A DNA stretch of 64,000 nt from Anoplopoma fimbria (Eukaryota; Chordata; Actinopteri; Perciformes; Anoplopomatidae): assembly GCF_027596085.1 (NCBI RefSeq), contig NC_072467.1, forward strand, positions 5,575,361 to 5,639,360, in the 5' to 3' direction. Under the pieces are notes generated by a model, which saw only the letters and a list, made by a program, of their open reading frames with translations, was not told where the DNA came from and did no database searches. The stretch's first letter is position 1; each line of letters begins with the position of its first letter. Shown piece by piece: positions 26,584 to 40,400 of the stretch. The translations under genes were made by a program, and so were the position numbers.

Positions 26584-29500
26584 ATGGCAGGACTTCCCCG
26601 CAGGATCTCTAAGGTAATACTGCACACTTTAAATAGCAGCATATGTCACTTTTCTGTCATGGCATGAACTCCCAGTGCTCTGAGTTAATGGTTCCCAGTG
26701 CTCTGAGTTAATGGTTCACCCGCTTAACAGTCTGCAGACGATCACACCCAGCTCGCCTACCGTTAGTTTGCCAGAGTTACTTCCGTTTCTTTTCTGTGCC
26801 AAGATACACCGAGAAAAAAAACACATCCACGCTTTGAGAAAATGGCGGATAAATGTGCTGCGTTGTTCTCAAGCTGCTGCTGATCAGGTTGTGATTATGC
26901 TGAGCACAAGGGCTGGCTAACCATGCTAGCCGACCATGCTAAACCCAGCTAGTGTGTTAGCTTTGTTTTTGTTGGAATGATACAAACACATGAACTGGTA
27001 GCTGGATACTCCTAGTGTTGTACCTTCCTCTTAAGCATACATGAATCAAGCTAAGATGGGATGTTTGCCCCCTTGTAGTCTTTTCTTTTGTCACAGTTTC
27101 GTCTGTCATTGAAGTTAGTGAAGTCTTGTATTCATAAATGTGGAAACCTAACTTAAGTTTTATGGATGAAACCACTGTGTTTGCCACTGTGATCAGAAAT
27201 CACTTCCTTTGCTCACCATACCAGAGAGGCTGCTAGATTGGTCACATCCCCTGCCTTTGACATTATGATGCAGGTTTTGTCACTTTCCCCCAGGAGCCGT
27301 ATCTTCCTTTTTAAAGACCAGTTGTAAGGTATTTCCTGCACATCCTAATTAATGTCTTCAATATTTAATATCAATTCAATTATTAATCATCATAAAAATA
27401 CCCCTCCACTCAGCCCTCTTTTTCCCACAGTGTTGAAGATCTATGGTGGCCTTCAGGTGAGGTTAAAACGCAAAAGTTCCTCTCTAGAGCCAATGTTTGT
27501 TTTGTCCACTCTGGGCTACTGTAGCAACATGCAGGACTCTGTGAAGAGGACCAGCTTCCTATGTAGATATGAAGGACTCTTTCTAAGCTAACGGAAACAC
27601 TATATTTTTTTTAATTTTAGTTGATTTATACACTAATGAAAACATAGGTATGAATAGTATATTGTCTGCCAGGGCAAAGTGTTATATAGATACTCTGAAG
27701 GTATTGAAATGCTCAATCCATGGAGAAATACACACAGCCCATTTTCAAAAACTTTGAATTTAAACAAGCCATCAGGATTTCCTTACAGTTGTGATATCAC
27801 AGAATACAATTTATCATCACTACACAGTTTGAAACGTAGTCTAAATGTGTTCCAGTTTAATACTGGTTTCAGTGTATGTGGATGACATCAGCTGACAGGG
27901 CGTAAACATGGGCCCAAGATGTTGAAATGTGCTCAAATGAAGCATTTCAGACAGAGGGTGAATATATTCAAACAGACTGTATGAGAAATATGAAGAGTTG
28001 TTTTAAGCTTTTAAAGATGTTCTAGTAGAAACCCAAAATACAGGTATGAACCCTGAAATGAGCACATGTCTCTTTTAAGTTCCCAGAGACCAAGTTGATG
28101 TATTGGAACTGTTTCCACTGTCTGACCAGCAGCCACAGCTCCCCATATATGTAATTTATAATCTTCTTTTCTTAAACCCACTACTTACTGGATTCTTAGA
28201 TATTTTTTTATATTGTTTAATAGGAAAGCCTTATAGAAGCATTGTACTGTTCTTTTCCTCTTTTTTCAGGGGAACAGTACAGTATAGAACCATCGCTGTT
28301 GGTATGCAAGTGACAGTCATGCATTCTGTGTGTTATTATGCTATGTATTAACCCTATTGTAAAGGATTCAATAAGAAAGCATTAGGAACACGAATGGTGT
28401 TTAAGAGAAGGTTGAACAGGTTGGTGAGTAAACAGACCAGACTAGTGTTGGTGGGAAAAGGTGGAGGGGCCGGGAACAGTACTTAGCACACGGAGCCTTT
28501 GAGCCCTCAGAGCGTGTGACTGGGACTGGGAGCCCCTCTCCCGTCTGTGTTTTCACTGCATGGTTTTGTCTATGGGTTATCTGAAACATTTCAGGAATCT
28601 CACTCTCAGTTGCATTCAGGAAAATAACACCAAAACAAGTGCTGGCTGTTGGAGAAGCTTTATTTGCTGCTATTTTTCATCCATAGTTGCAATTTATTTT
28701 GTCTGCATCTATAACTCAACCTTGAGTTCAAACAAGCACAAGAGGATACCACTGTGTTTTTAGATTGGGAATATAATCAAAGGGCCTCATAGCAGAATAA
28801 TTGTAGTATCTGTAGTACAGTTTGGAGTATATACATTTGTGAGTTGAGATCCCTGGAGTTTATATAATGACGTGCATATTTGCAGCAGGCTTGAATGTAA
28901 GTTTCTTGTTAAAGGCATCTTTCAGGTGTGTCACTCATGCTGCCTCATGAATACCACAAGATATATCAAGATATACCTGCTCCTCTTTTAATTAGTAAAT
29001 GTTTCTGTAAGTCACTTGGCTGCCACTATGAATTGGGAGAGGCTTTGCTGCAGTGGCTGATGGGAATGGAAGTAACGGTCTCGTGTGGTGCAGAGTCAGT
29101 GTCACCTCTAACAGTTGCAAAGTGCACAGAGAGTCTTCAGAATCACAGCATTGAGCCGATACTGCGGTCAAAGCCACCCTCCCTTCTGTGTTAGAGGGCA
29201 AAAAGCCAAGCAGCCCATCTCCTGCCACATCTCTGTTGGGAGAATTGTAGTGGCTCACAGCTCTTTTTGCAGCTCTCAGAAAGGGATTTTATAAATCTTT
29301 TGAATTAATAATTATAAAAAACAAGTTGTTTCTTTTACAAATATCAAAAATAGTTCCTAAGGATGTTTCCCTTAATAAAATGCGGATATTTTTAAATTCA
29401 GTGATGTGTAGTTCCCACCAGGGCAGTTAACTGCAATGCTTGATACATGTTATTTATAACTAAGCTTTACACAGTTTCCAACCGTTTGCATTCACTGAAA

Positions 29501-30867
29501 GGGATGAGCATGTAATACTTCAATCCATATTCAAAGTGTATACTTTTCATCTCCCTTGAAGTCAGTGTTTGATTTATGTGGTAGGACAGATGCTCTGTGC
29601 TACATCTCGTTTAAAGATCAAACAATTTTGTGCAATCTTGTCTTCGTGCACCTGCCTTATCTGAACACTAGGAACTGTATCCACTACTGAAATATAGAGT
29701 TCAAGCATTCTTCCTAGCACACGCATCTCTGGTAGTGACAGTGCATTTTGCAATGCAAATTGAAAGCACTTTGGCATTAACTTGTAAAATGGTAGCACCA
29801 ACAACAATTTCTCTGTCTCTTTCTGTGCCAGGAAACTCTACGTTTGATTGCAGAGCCTGTCCCAGGCATCAAGGCAGAGCCAGATGAAGGCAACGCCCGA
29901 TACTTTCATGTGGTCATTGCCGGACCTCAGGACTCACCTTTTGAGGGGGGCACATTTAAACTTGAGCTCTTTTTACCAGAGGAATATCCCATGGCAGCCC
30001 CTAAAGTACGCTTCATGACCAAAATATATCATCCTAATGTAGACAAGTTGGGGAGAATATGTCTAGACATTTTGAAAGGTAAGTCAATACTCTGTAATGT
30101 CACAGTTTATGCTTGGCCTGCTATGTGTGGTATATTTCTTTAACACAAAGGGCAAGTTTTCAACTGACAGATTCATCTTTTCCCTTTTCAGGCTTGTTAC
30201 TGTAGAGAAGCCTGTATGTATTGTGTTCTCTGATGTTTGGCCTGTGAATGAAGTCAGGGCTTTGCCAATTTCATTTTGCTCAAAAGATCAAGGGCCTTGT
30301 TCATTACACATGTGACCCCTAACTGGAGCTTTGTGCCACCACTACTGCACATCAGCCCGGTCTCTTCATTGCCCCTGCAGCTTTAAACTCTCTATTGTCC
30401 CTCTTGCTTTTCTTGGTCTCAATTTTATTATTAATAATCCCTCTTGTTTTCATTTTCTCAGATAAATGGTCGCCAGCTCTGCAGATTCGCACAGTGCTGC
30501 TATCAATCCAGGCGTTACTAAGTGCACCCAACCCTGATGATCCCCTTGCAAACGACGTTGCAGAGAAATGGAAGTCCAGTGAAGTTGAAGCCATAGAAAC
30601 AGGTGAGAGCTATGATCTGGTTTATTACACTTTCCATCCGGCTCTTGCCTAGTGCTCAGCTCTGTCATTTAGATAATAGAGTTAATGTAAGTAGTGTTAA
30701 TACACTCATATGTACAGGGGTCAATACGATAAACATGTCTTGTGGAAGTTTTTTGTCAAAGTGCCATATAGTTATAATTCACGTGTGTTCATTATGTGTT
30801 TTTTGTTTTCTACTTCACAGCCAAGTCATGGACCAGGCTTTATGCTGGAAGCAAAAATGAAGTGTAG
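26584..30867 (+). CDS. ube2n: Ubiquitin-conjugating enzyme E2 N (Ubc13), 4 exons
   Basis: Exons 26584-26613, 29832-30078, 30462-30602 and 30821-30867 join in phase to give 154 aa (human 152). Ubc13 pairs with a UEV partner (UBE2V1 or UBE2V2) to build K63-linked ubiquitin chains in DNA damage tolerance and in TRAF6/NF-kB signalling. The N-terminus is [10 protein letters not shown]. The E2 core includes [37 protein letters not shown] with the HPN motif at 77-79, and the catalytic Cys87 in GRICLDILK. The last exon reads KSWTRLYA, then GSKNEV and TAG, where human ends YAMNNI. Everything before that tail is nearly identical to mammals. Teleosts usually carry two copies, ube2na and ube2nb; I cannot say which this is. 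Confidence 0.96.
26671..26716. repeat. Tandem duplication, 23-bp unit x2
   Basis: The 23-nt unit beginning CCCAGTGCTCTGAGTTAATG occurs twice in direct succession, just downstream of the first ube2n donor site. The two units are identical. Confidence 0.93.
27425..27680 (+). repeat. Interspersed repeat, copy 2 (shared with 14545-14665)
   Basis: The sequence runs TCTAGAGCCAATGTTTG, TCTGGGCTACTGTAGCAACA, GAGGACCAGCTTCC, TATGTAGATATGAAGGACTC, then AACGGAAACACTATA and TACACTAATGAAAACATA. It is more complete than copy 1 and in the same orientation. I recognise the phrase order from a common fish repeat but cannot name the family. Confidence 0.65.
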
Positions 30868-32060
30868 AGCAGCCCGGCAAGTGGAGATACAAGTGGAACT
30901 CAAGTGTGAACAAAACTCCTCATGTTCTGCCAAGACCTCTTCCTACATCATTTGCATTTAAAGGACACAGTCTTAAATATACATACTTATATATTATAAA
31001 ATAAACACGAATATATTATAAAGGAAAAAAGCAACTGCTGATAATTGGTGATTTAAATGCTCACCAGTGATGAAAAAACTCGTCTTTGTCCTGACTCACT
31101 ACTGTTTAAATGCATGGTCAGAGGTTCTTAGATCAACTCACCAGGCTTTCTTTGCCAATTCATTTCGGAGAGCTTTTTCCAACTGATGCTTTAACGAGCA
31201 TGTTAAGGGGGGGAAAGGGGTCCTACATTTCTTATTTTTGGGGGGTTGGGGGGGGGGGGTATTGGCTAGCTAAGATTAATATTGTATACTTTTACATTTA
31301 TTTTAATTTTGTTTTCTTGTGTTGCTGTTTTGTTCATTAAAAGCAGCTAACTACTACTAGCCCACTATATGTAGACACTCACCTGGAGGCTGATTAGAGT
31401 TTTGTGCTGTGTAGCTAGCCCAACGGGATGCATACAACTATCGTAGCCCTGCTTCTTCTTTGAGGCACATCTGGCTGTGTTAAAAATACAATATAATACA
31501 AACTAAATCTAAAAACGAAACTAAGCCTGGCTCGGTCACATTAACCTTTCAACTAAGTGTAAACTGTAGGCTTGTGGAGGCTAGGGTGGACATTGCAGAC
31601 AATTCCATTGTTGTTTCAGCATGTGTTTTATTACCATATCCAGTCTTTTTATATGTGAATCTTTCTTGCTATTGCCGTACTAACTTTTTTGCTTCCCCCC
31701 CCCCTGTGTGTCATCGCAGTACTGCTACAAAACTCTGTGGTTTACTTCTTCCGATGGCATTTCAGCTGTCAAATGTTTGATGGCAAGAGTGGTGGTGGAT
31801 AAGGTGGGTTTGGTGTTGAGGGAGCGATGTGAATGAGAGGAGATGCTGAGCTGTTACAGGATGAAACTCAAAAAGAGTCAATGAAGGCTTTGACTTTCAA
31901 CAGCCGTGATTGTTTTCCGGCTGAAAAGTCTGTTCAATTCACTGTTTGTATATTAATTCTTTATATTCATCTGAGGAGGAAATGCTTTCCTGCTCTCACA
32001 ATGCTATGAAACAGCCCACCTGCATACTGTTATGTTCTGTAAATAAAATCTGTTGATAAT
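30868..32060 (+). other. ube2n: ube2n 3' UTR with poly(A) signal near 32042
   Basis: About 1.2 kb of non-coding sequence follows the TAG. An AATAAA at 32042-32047 with a second AATAAA a few bases later (32059-32064 region) is a plausible end. A G-rich segment at 31207-31259 lies inside. An earlier AATAAA (about 31000-31005) could give a short form. Confidence 0.55.
31207..31259 (+). other. G-rich tract with G-quadruplex potential
   Basis: Runs of 7, 4, 6 and 12 consecutive G residues occur within 53 nt in the probable ube2n 3' UTR. They are in the sense orientation, so the RNA could also fold. Confidence 0.7.
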
Positions 32061-32064
32061 AAAT

Positions 32065-33508
32065 AGTTGCCTCGGTGTAATTCTTTTTGTACTAAACAAA
32101 TAATCTACTAAAAAAATCTAATTTATTTATTCAGTAGTGGTTTCCTTCCTTTTTTGTATTGCTTCATCAGTGTGTGAGCGTTGAGATGACAGTCTGAAGT
32201 CCTGCTTTGTACTAGAGGTGTCCATTGTGAGCCCTGGTCTATTCCATATACAACAAAACACATCTTTATACAAATGATATAATTATTATTGTTTGGATGT
32301 TAGTTATTTTATGCACAAGTAATATTGTTTCATTATTCTAGATTTTTTTGATATATTAAGATAGCTTTTCTATTGATAGTAATTATTTTAGTTTAATAAT
32401 ATTTTTGTTGTTGTTTAGTATACTTAGTTTTTTGGTTTGGTAATTTGTTTTTGAATTGGGTAACACTCTATATAGGAGAAGGCAGGTATAGGACCAGCAT
32501 GCACCGGGGTGCACGCAGGAGAGTCAGCGTCAGGAATTACTTTGTTCTTTTGTTTGTTTGCTTGTTTTGTTTTACCAAATAAATCATGAGAAACACAGAA
32601 TTCTGTATGGACAACTAATTATTTTTCCTGCGTAAACCACAAACCCATGGTGCGTCAGTGGCCCTTTGATTTAAGTTTGTTTTAGGATTTTTTGGACAAT
32701 TGACCACTACAATTATTATTTACGTTCCTGATTCAAAGCATCATGAAATGACGACTCTCCATTCATGCACTGAAAGATACTGCTGCAGTACTTAATGCCA
32801 ATTAAACCAAAGTCAAACTGTTCTCTTAACTTAATAATACATGAGCAGTAGCCTTCATGCTCCTGACATTAACGTAATTATCTCTGCAGAGCATAGTATG
32901 GCACCTTTTAATCCTCATTTGGGCCATAGTGCTGTTCTTTATTCAATAACAATCAACACTTTTGTCCTTTCTTGTTCTGGTTCCTGTCAGATAGCAGTGT
33001 CCCTGCGATACACCCAGCTAATCAGACATTGTTGCTTAATAACACCTCTAAACATTTTCACCCTTGAACACATCCTGTGGTTTAGAGACAGTTAACATCC
33101 ACTAGGGGGAAGCCTTGAGCTTTGGTACATTCATACACAGCAGTAGCTACATTACAAGCTTCACTTCAGGAGGAATGCTGTTGTAAACAACCAGTGAGTG
33201 TTTCCACCAGGCTGCCTCACTGGACGTTGTTTGTCTTTTTTTTGACCTTAACTTTAAACTGCAGGGAAGGGCACTGCCTTGTTCAGTGGAGTTTAGTATT
33301 CATGCCAATCCAATTGCAACTGGTAAATATTTTTTTAAATGCCAAGAAAGGAGTTTGCAATCATGTCATTTCTGATGTGAATATAAATATGATGCAAATG
33401 TACTGCAAGGGGTTATGTTGGAGTTGTGTATGTATATATGTCCGTCTGTGTGTGTATGTATGTATGTATGTATGTATGTATGTGTATGTATGTGTGTGTG
33501 TGTGTGTA

Positions 33509-33550
<42 letters not shown>

Positions 33551-34000
33551 TGTGTGTATGTGTGTGTGTATGTATGTATGTATGTATGTATGTATGTATG
33601 TGTGTATGTATGTATGTATGTATGTGTGTATGTATGTGTTGGGGTGTATGTAATCTATTTGCTTTGGTTTCTGTGAACATTAGTGACCACCTTACACCAC
33701 CTCCTTTAAAAATAAAGATATTGATACATCCGTAACAGGATATAAAATTGGGGGAAAATAAAAAGTGGGAGGATTTGGAGCCTACAGTGTGTATGTTTTT
33801 TTTTTTTTTATTGTTAAACTCCCTCATCACAAACTCTAAGTATAATTAATAATTTGCCTTTCTTTCTGGTTTGCTAATACAAAAAAAGACCAATCAGATT
33901 ATCTTCAAAGTATCTTAATTTAGGCTTGAGGTGCTCAAAAGTGGCACTTGAAAGCAGCACCATTACATATTTTGATGAATATTAGTGCATCCCGCTCTGT
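32065..34000. other. Spacer between ube2n and nudt4
   Basis: AT-rich non-coding DNA with a complex TATG/GT microsatellite at 33446-33638. The long open frames here (for example 33122-33676 and its antisense) are created by the microsatellite, not by genes. Confidence 0.75.
33446..33638. repeat. Compound (TATG)n/(GT)n microsatellite
   Basis: About 190 nt of alternating TGTA and TG units with several switches between the two patterns. Confidence 0.96.
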
Positions 34001-34467
34001 AGGACACTTTCTCCACGTTTTGCTGATCGCCTTGTGAATGATGAACATGAACCTCGGGGTAACGTGGGAGCTGACAGGCCGCTCGCTGCGCAGCTCTCAG
34101 GTCAGCTGGTAAGCAGCTCTCCGACCACAGATGGGAGCGAGTTTGTTGAATCATGCGTGTTGACAGCGACACTAAACCATCGTGGGGTAGGTAGCCGACA
34201 ACATACGACCAGAGGCGCTCCCGACATCCCCCAGGAATGAATGAACCGAGAGCTGACTTTATAACCGAGGCTCCCTGAAGAAGCGTCAAGTTTGGAGTAT
34301 ATTTCTGGGAATCGCTTCTCTTGATCTACCAACTCTCTCGGACTGGACACTTTCTTCAGCGTGGTGTGGTTGAAGACAGATTTTCGCTCCCCCAACTCCC
34401 CCCCCCCCCCCCAAAAAACAACAACAACAACAACAACAAATCGGACAATCGACGATTGGGAACATAA
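34001..34467 (+). promoter_or_regulatory. nudt4: Probable nudt4 promoter and 5' UTR
   Basis: The stretch before the ATG at 34468 is richer in G+C than the surroundings. It ends with a run of about 14 C (34398-34412) and an (AAC)n run (about 34420-34439). There is a TTTATAACC near 34258. The TSS cannot be fixed. Confidence 0.45.
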
Positions 34468-37400
34468 ATGATGAAGTTTAAGCCCAACCAGACCAGGACT
34501 TACGATGGCGAGGGCTTCAAGAGAAGAGCTGCGTGTTTGTGTTTTAAAAACGAGAAAGAGGACGAGGTAAGAGAGGTTGTCCGTCGACGGCTTAACTTGG
34601 TGGTTAAACAGTTGTGCAGTGGGAATAACACACGTTATATTGATACAAAAGTCTCCATTTTACTACCAAAGTCTGCCTGTTTTGTTATGCAGTGCCCAGC
34701 TGTATCGGTGTCACATAAAGCAGGATTGTATTGTTTGCAGAGGTGAACATGCCTTGGCTGAAATCCAAAATGTTTGACCTATGAAACAACAAGGGGTACT
34801 ACGATCTGGCACTGATTGTAACTGGCTCTCAGCAGGAGAGCATCATTTTCATTTCCTGTCTGGGAGGAAATCCAGATAACTCATAATTCATAAAGACAAG
34901 GCATCCTCGTTGTGTCCTGTGCAGGCTGAGGTTTTGTCATTGACAGTGCTGCTGCACCCTCAAGAATTTGTTTGGTTATATATTTATTCAATGTGCACAT
35001 CAGCCTTTAGATAGCATTTATTTACAAATAGTGCATCTACATCCATGCACTATATAGGTGTTGGTTGTTTTCTAACTTCCACTGGCATCAGCTGATGTGG
35101 TTATTGTACAGGATCGTTCCATATCAACACAACATTGTGATCACTAATCCTTTGCTGAGGCACCATGCAACTCCTGCACTCTGTTGATGCTGCATTTCTT
35201 ACATTATCCAATGTGCAATCATGTTTTTTTTTTAGTTTAGTATTGTTGCAATGGAGAGCTACAACATTTGTCTCAGTGTTTCTTATTTAGCTGCTATTAA
35301 ATTATGTGTCATACAGCAAAGTCAGCTTAGGCAGGACTTGTCAAACATCCGCTCAGTTTGCACAAACCCACAAATAAATGCCTACCTCTAAAGCAAAGAA
35401 GGGGATTCTACATTTGATCATCAAATGTGAGATGTTGCCTCAAATATTGATATGAAATGCATCCTGCCAAATAACGTGACTCTTGAGGAACTTCTGGATC
35501 ATTTCAAGTATATGCACACTGACATTACCAATGGCCAGCTTTGAACATGTCTTCCATTACACTCATTCTTCAGCTTACATTAATTCTTAAAAAAAAGGCA
35601 TGTGAGGAGCGGGGTCATTTTCTAGAACATACATTTTTTTTCATTTGATGCTGCTGAAATTAATTATTATATTTTTTTAGATTAAGACTCCATTAATATG
35701 GAGGAAGTTATACAATGGGGGCAGGGGTTGTCTGACCGCGTTTGCCTAGTGACGGCGGCCCATCTCAGGACCACATGTGATGGGGGGAGTGGGGTCGTAG
35801 GGGGCTTGTTGGGTGGTTGAGTGTTACACTACGTGCTAAACACCAAGTGACCTATCAGCTGCAATTTATAGAAACGAGGTGCAGGCCCTTGCTGTCCCCT
35901 GACAGATTTGCTTTCCTGCTCCTCGTTCTCCCACCCTCTCCTCTTCCCCATCACTCACTCTCACTCTCTCTCCTGCGTGTCTGGGACAGAGTGCTGACAT
36001 ATGCTAAAAGTCACTTTGATTACTGTTGATTGCACTGGTGGATGATAGAAATGGTCTCACATCGCATGCCGTGCTGATCTCGTCCTTCATTCTCGCCATC
36101 TACGCTTTGATTGCATATGTCACACTTTATGTGGTAAACTATCCATCTAGTCTGCATGCCTGGTGTACAAACACTTCCTCAACATGTCAGCTGGAGTCCA
36201 GGAGGACAGGAAGAGGTCTGCAGAAAGATACTAGACAGGATGACTCAATTTTGTTAGAACTCAGAAAAAAAATCATTTCCACCTTTTTAATTCAAGGGAA
36301 AATATAATTATTACATGCTATGGTTTTAATCTTTACATCATCATAGTTGCTGTAACTGATATATAAGGAATTGTTGGTAATAAGGCTGTAAATAAGAAAC
36401 ATGTCTCCAGTTAATCAGAGGGTCTTATAGTAGAATGCATTCTAGCACAAAAACAGTTTTCAAAAATATAATAAAATTTGGTATTTTGGATAGGAAATAT
36501 GGTTGAAATCAGTATATTATTAATATTTACAAGATATGTAAAATAGGACCGAACTAGAACACTTTTCTGGAGGTTGAAAATGATCACAAACGTAAGTAAA
36601 ATCACATACACATAATTACAGTTATATGCATTCCATCAGACAAAATCCTTCACAATCAATAAAATAAAATAGAAACCTAAATAGCTCAGTTTATTATCAC
36701 AATTAGCTAAGAATAATTCAATTAGATAAGAATAAATGCAGCTATCGGTCAGTATGTTCATAGCATCACAGTATGTTTTCGTTTCGTTTTGTACAGAAGT
36801 TCATATTAGGCCAATCACTGTATATCTTGCTACACTTCCCCAGAAATAATAGTAATTTGAAAGAAATAGAACTACATTGGTTTTTAGAATGATGATTCTT
36901 CATTCATTAAGCCTAGTATGAGTATAACATCTGTCAACAGTGTCTTAGTTGGACTGTGATCAGCTGTTGTTCACCTTACAGCTGTCATGGATCCGTACAG
37001 TCAAAGCTCTTCCTCACTCTGAGCTCTCACTGAGGTGTTTGCTGCCTGTCGGGGTCATTAACCTCCTCTGCTAAGCTCTCTTGTTTTCATACAGAAAGGC
37101 GACTGCTGATCTAGTGGTTTTTGAAAGCCTTTTGGCTGTGTTTGTGTGTGTGTGTACGTGTAGCTGCTTAGGTGGAAGTGCCTACGTGTTTCACATGGTG
37201 TTTGTGTGAAATTGCGCATGCATGTGTGTGTTGTGTGCATTTGTGTCAGTGAGACAGCTACCAGTGTCTCTGAAGCCCCCCGGGCCCTGCACTATCTGTG
37301 GGGCTTTTACGCCGCAGAGATTCAAACCATTGCTCTCAGCCTCTGCAGCTATTTATTTAACACCTCATCACCAGCCATCAAACTCTTCACTACTCATCAA

Positions 37401-40400
37401 TGGCACGTACAGTGCAACACTCTTATTTAAAAATAAAATAAGTTATTATAGTGCATATATTTTGACAGTCTGATTTTTTACTTTGACATTATTGTCAAAA
37501 AAGCTAACTCAAATCTACTTTGGCTAAATGTTGTGACACAACAAAACATGAAAACTTCCGGGGGGGGGGGAATGAATACTTTTATTGCCATTTTTTATAG
37601 ATTAGTGGAAAGAAATTAATTACGTAATTACTTTTTAAGTTAAAAATCAAGGTAGGAAAGTGCAGGAATGCATCATTCTTTTTTGGCACCTACTTTTGCA
37701 TATTTTATTAAATTGCCCATAGTCATTTTCTAATCATAATGTTAACCATGCACTCAAGTTAATGTCTTGCTTATGCAAATTGGCTTCATAAGGAGTAGGG
37801 TTGTGAACCAGTGAGGTAAAGATCTAATTGCAGGTTTAAGTCAGTAAGTTGCGACTGCAGATTCAGTTCACTGATTATTAATGACATCAGAATCACTTGT
37901 ACCTCCTAACTTCGCCTCTTATCCATACATAAATATTGACAGAGTTGCCTGTGTTAAGAGTAAGATACAGGGCCTCCAGGGTCTTTGCAAATGCAAGATC
38001 AGATACACCCATATGCATTTAAGCAATTTTATCAATGTTCCAAAGCAGGCAAACAGGAGCTCTTTGTGTGTTTTGAAGTCGTAGTTTTATAGTGTGCTTA
38101 TTCATTATGATGTTGGTGACGGAATAAGCTTAGTAAGCTGTCAAAATAACGTTTGAATCATTTTCTGAGAGTCCTGAGATTTCTTGTTTTTTTATCTTAC
38201 TCCTGACATGAGTTGAGTTACAGCCAAGCCAAGTCACACAGCGTGAAGTTTCACTCATCTCAGTTATTTCTGTGCAATAGAGTCCACCTTTGACAGCTGT
38301 GAAGATGTTATCATTAGTGCTCTTCACAAATCTGCTATGCTTTCCCTATCAGGTCTCAGAAGGAATGCAGACACATGTTAACGCTGGGAAACCTCTGCTG
38401 GGACCGTCGCGTTCTCCTGTAGTATAACATGAAGTGTGTAAACTGCTTGTTTTTAATCAATCTTTGCTGTCAAGAGGGCTATTACTTACGTGTCACATGT
38501 CCGAAAGGATTCGGGAACTATTCACAGTTGAACTTGATCAGGTCAGTGTGATGCCAGAATAGGGTTTAAGGTCAAGTGACTGCATCTCTAGAGGGGCACC
38601 ATGCTCAAAAAAGACCAAACTGCATTTGTTTGAGGTCAGTTAAACATAGTGTGTGGCTTTGGTTTGATTATTTCAGATCTGACTGCAGATTTGTCCGCTT
38701 TTTTTGTCGTGTCTTATAGCGTCTCAAATTTTTAATCCCTTATCATTGTCTGTTTTTCAAAACAAAATTTGTTTATTATTGATGGCTGAAATGGCTCACT
38801 GCAACGTTACATGTGGGACTGTTTGGGAGAGGTTATTATTCTTATTCCAACTGTATTCAAGGGCTGCCCACTATTAGTCGACTTATCGTTGTCATTGTGG
38901 TCTTAGTCAACTAAGATCTCTTTAGTCAATTAGTCTTTCTTGATGCTCTTTTCATTCTGAATGACTTATGTCCAAAAAACTAATGTCCATTAACTAACAT
39001 CTCTGGTAAACACAATATTTAAAGTTGTGCTTTTGTCTCATTCTTTGTTGTGAAACAAATCTGTTGATTAAATCAACTAATCGATTAGTCGACAAAACGT
39101 ATTAGTCTAAGACAGGCTTACTTTATTTTATATTTAGGTTGTTGTTCATCATAATATATAATTCATTAGTATTATATATATATATAATCCACCTAAAATG
39201 TTATGGTATTCCCTACAGATTTTTGGTAACGTGACTTTTAGTGTTGGGAAAGGGATATCAAATGTAATGTTGCTTCATACACACAGCAAAAGTAAATCTA
39301 AAGGTGTCTGTATGTGGGGTTTTTTGTGTATTCGTATGCGCTTTTAATTCGGAAACATCCACCATCGGTTACTCTCATTCACTTATTTTAATTATGTGGC
39401 AAAGAACGTGACATGCTCAGCAGCCCAATCCACACCACGCTCATATTGCAATAAGTAACGTGAGATGTTTAATACGCATCCGGCTGAATGACTAGCACCA
39501 GACACCTATAGTGATGACGGACTCTAAACATGGGCATGCCGTTGGCACCCTGAACCCAGCAGCAGGGGACCTGACGAAGGCCTTTCTCCTTGGCAGGTGC
39601 TACTGGTGAGCAGCAGTCGCCATCCAGACCAATGGATCGTGCCAGGAGGAGGAATGGAGCCTGAGGAGGAGCCCTGTGGGGCCGCCGTCAGGGAGGTCTA
39701 CGAAGAGGTGAGCTCATCCACGGGAAAAAAGGATAAAAACAGGCACAAACATCATGTAACTGTTCTTCGGCACTACTTTAAAGCAACCAGCTAAACCATC
39801 CTATGGACATCCTTAACCATACTGGTGGTTTTGTATGTTTAACTAAAGTTTGCATACGCGTGACATTACTGTTTTCCAAAGCATACTGTGTATATTTAGG
39901 TGATTCTCTACCTCCCAGGGAGCCACAAACACCTTGACTCAGAACTTGCTAATATATCAAAGCTTTAATATTTTTTAAGGGGGTCAAGTAGTAATTCTGC
40001 TGCAGGATTATGCAGGTCAAAGAAGGACTTTCTGTTGGTGAGCTCAACCGGTTTTGGGAATTTCCAATGGTTGAGTAATGAGTCAGCTGAACAACAGCTC
40101 TGCTTTCACAAGCTATGTTGTCATAAAGTGAAAGTAGAAGTAAGCAGTAAGCAAACATGGTTATTGGGAAAAGGACACTGTGAACCAGGTAATTTCATGT
40201 TTTCAAAAAGTGTGTGGTGTGGAGGGAGACTCCCTAAAACACTTGTTGGAACTTCACACAGGCATGTGAATGCATCATTAAGAAAACTGCATTGTGTAAA
40301 GTTAACGTTGAAAAAACATGAAAAGCAGGTTAAGATATCAATGTGTTTGATGACACAATTAAGATCTGCAAAACCACAGGCATGACCCTGTAACCTTACA

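Larger units (their letters stand above)
26614..29831 (+). other. ube2n: ube2n intron 1 (3.2 kb)
   Basis: The intron separates the 10-codon first exon from the E2 core. It holds a 23-bp direct duplication (26671-26716) and an interspersed repeat (about 27425-27680). A further repeat-like piece lies near 28020-28080 (ACAGGTATGAACCCTGAAATGAGCACA). No nested gene is seen. Confidence 0.8.

Noticed and set aside
33122..33830. Long open frames of 154 and 184 codons on both strands
   Set aside because: They are cysteine-valine-tyrosine or threonine-histidine repeats produced by the TATG/GT microsatellite, with no splice or family support.
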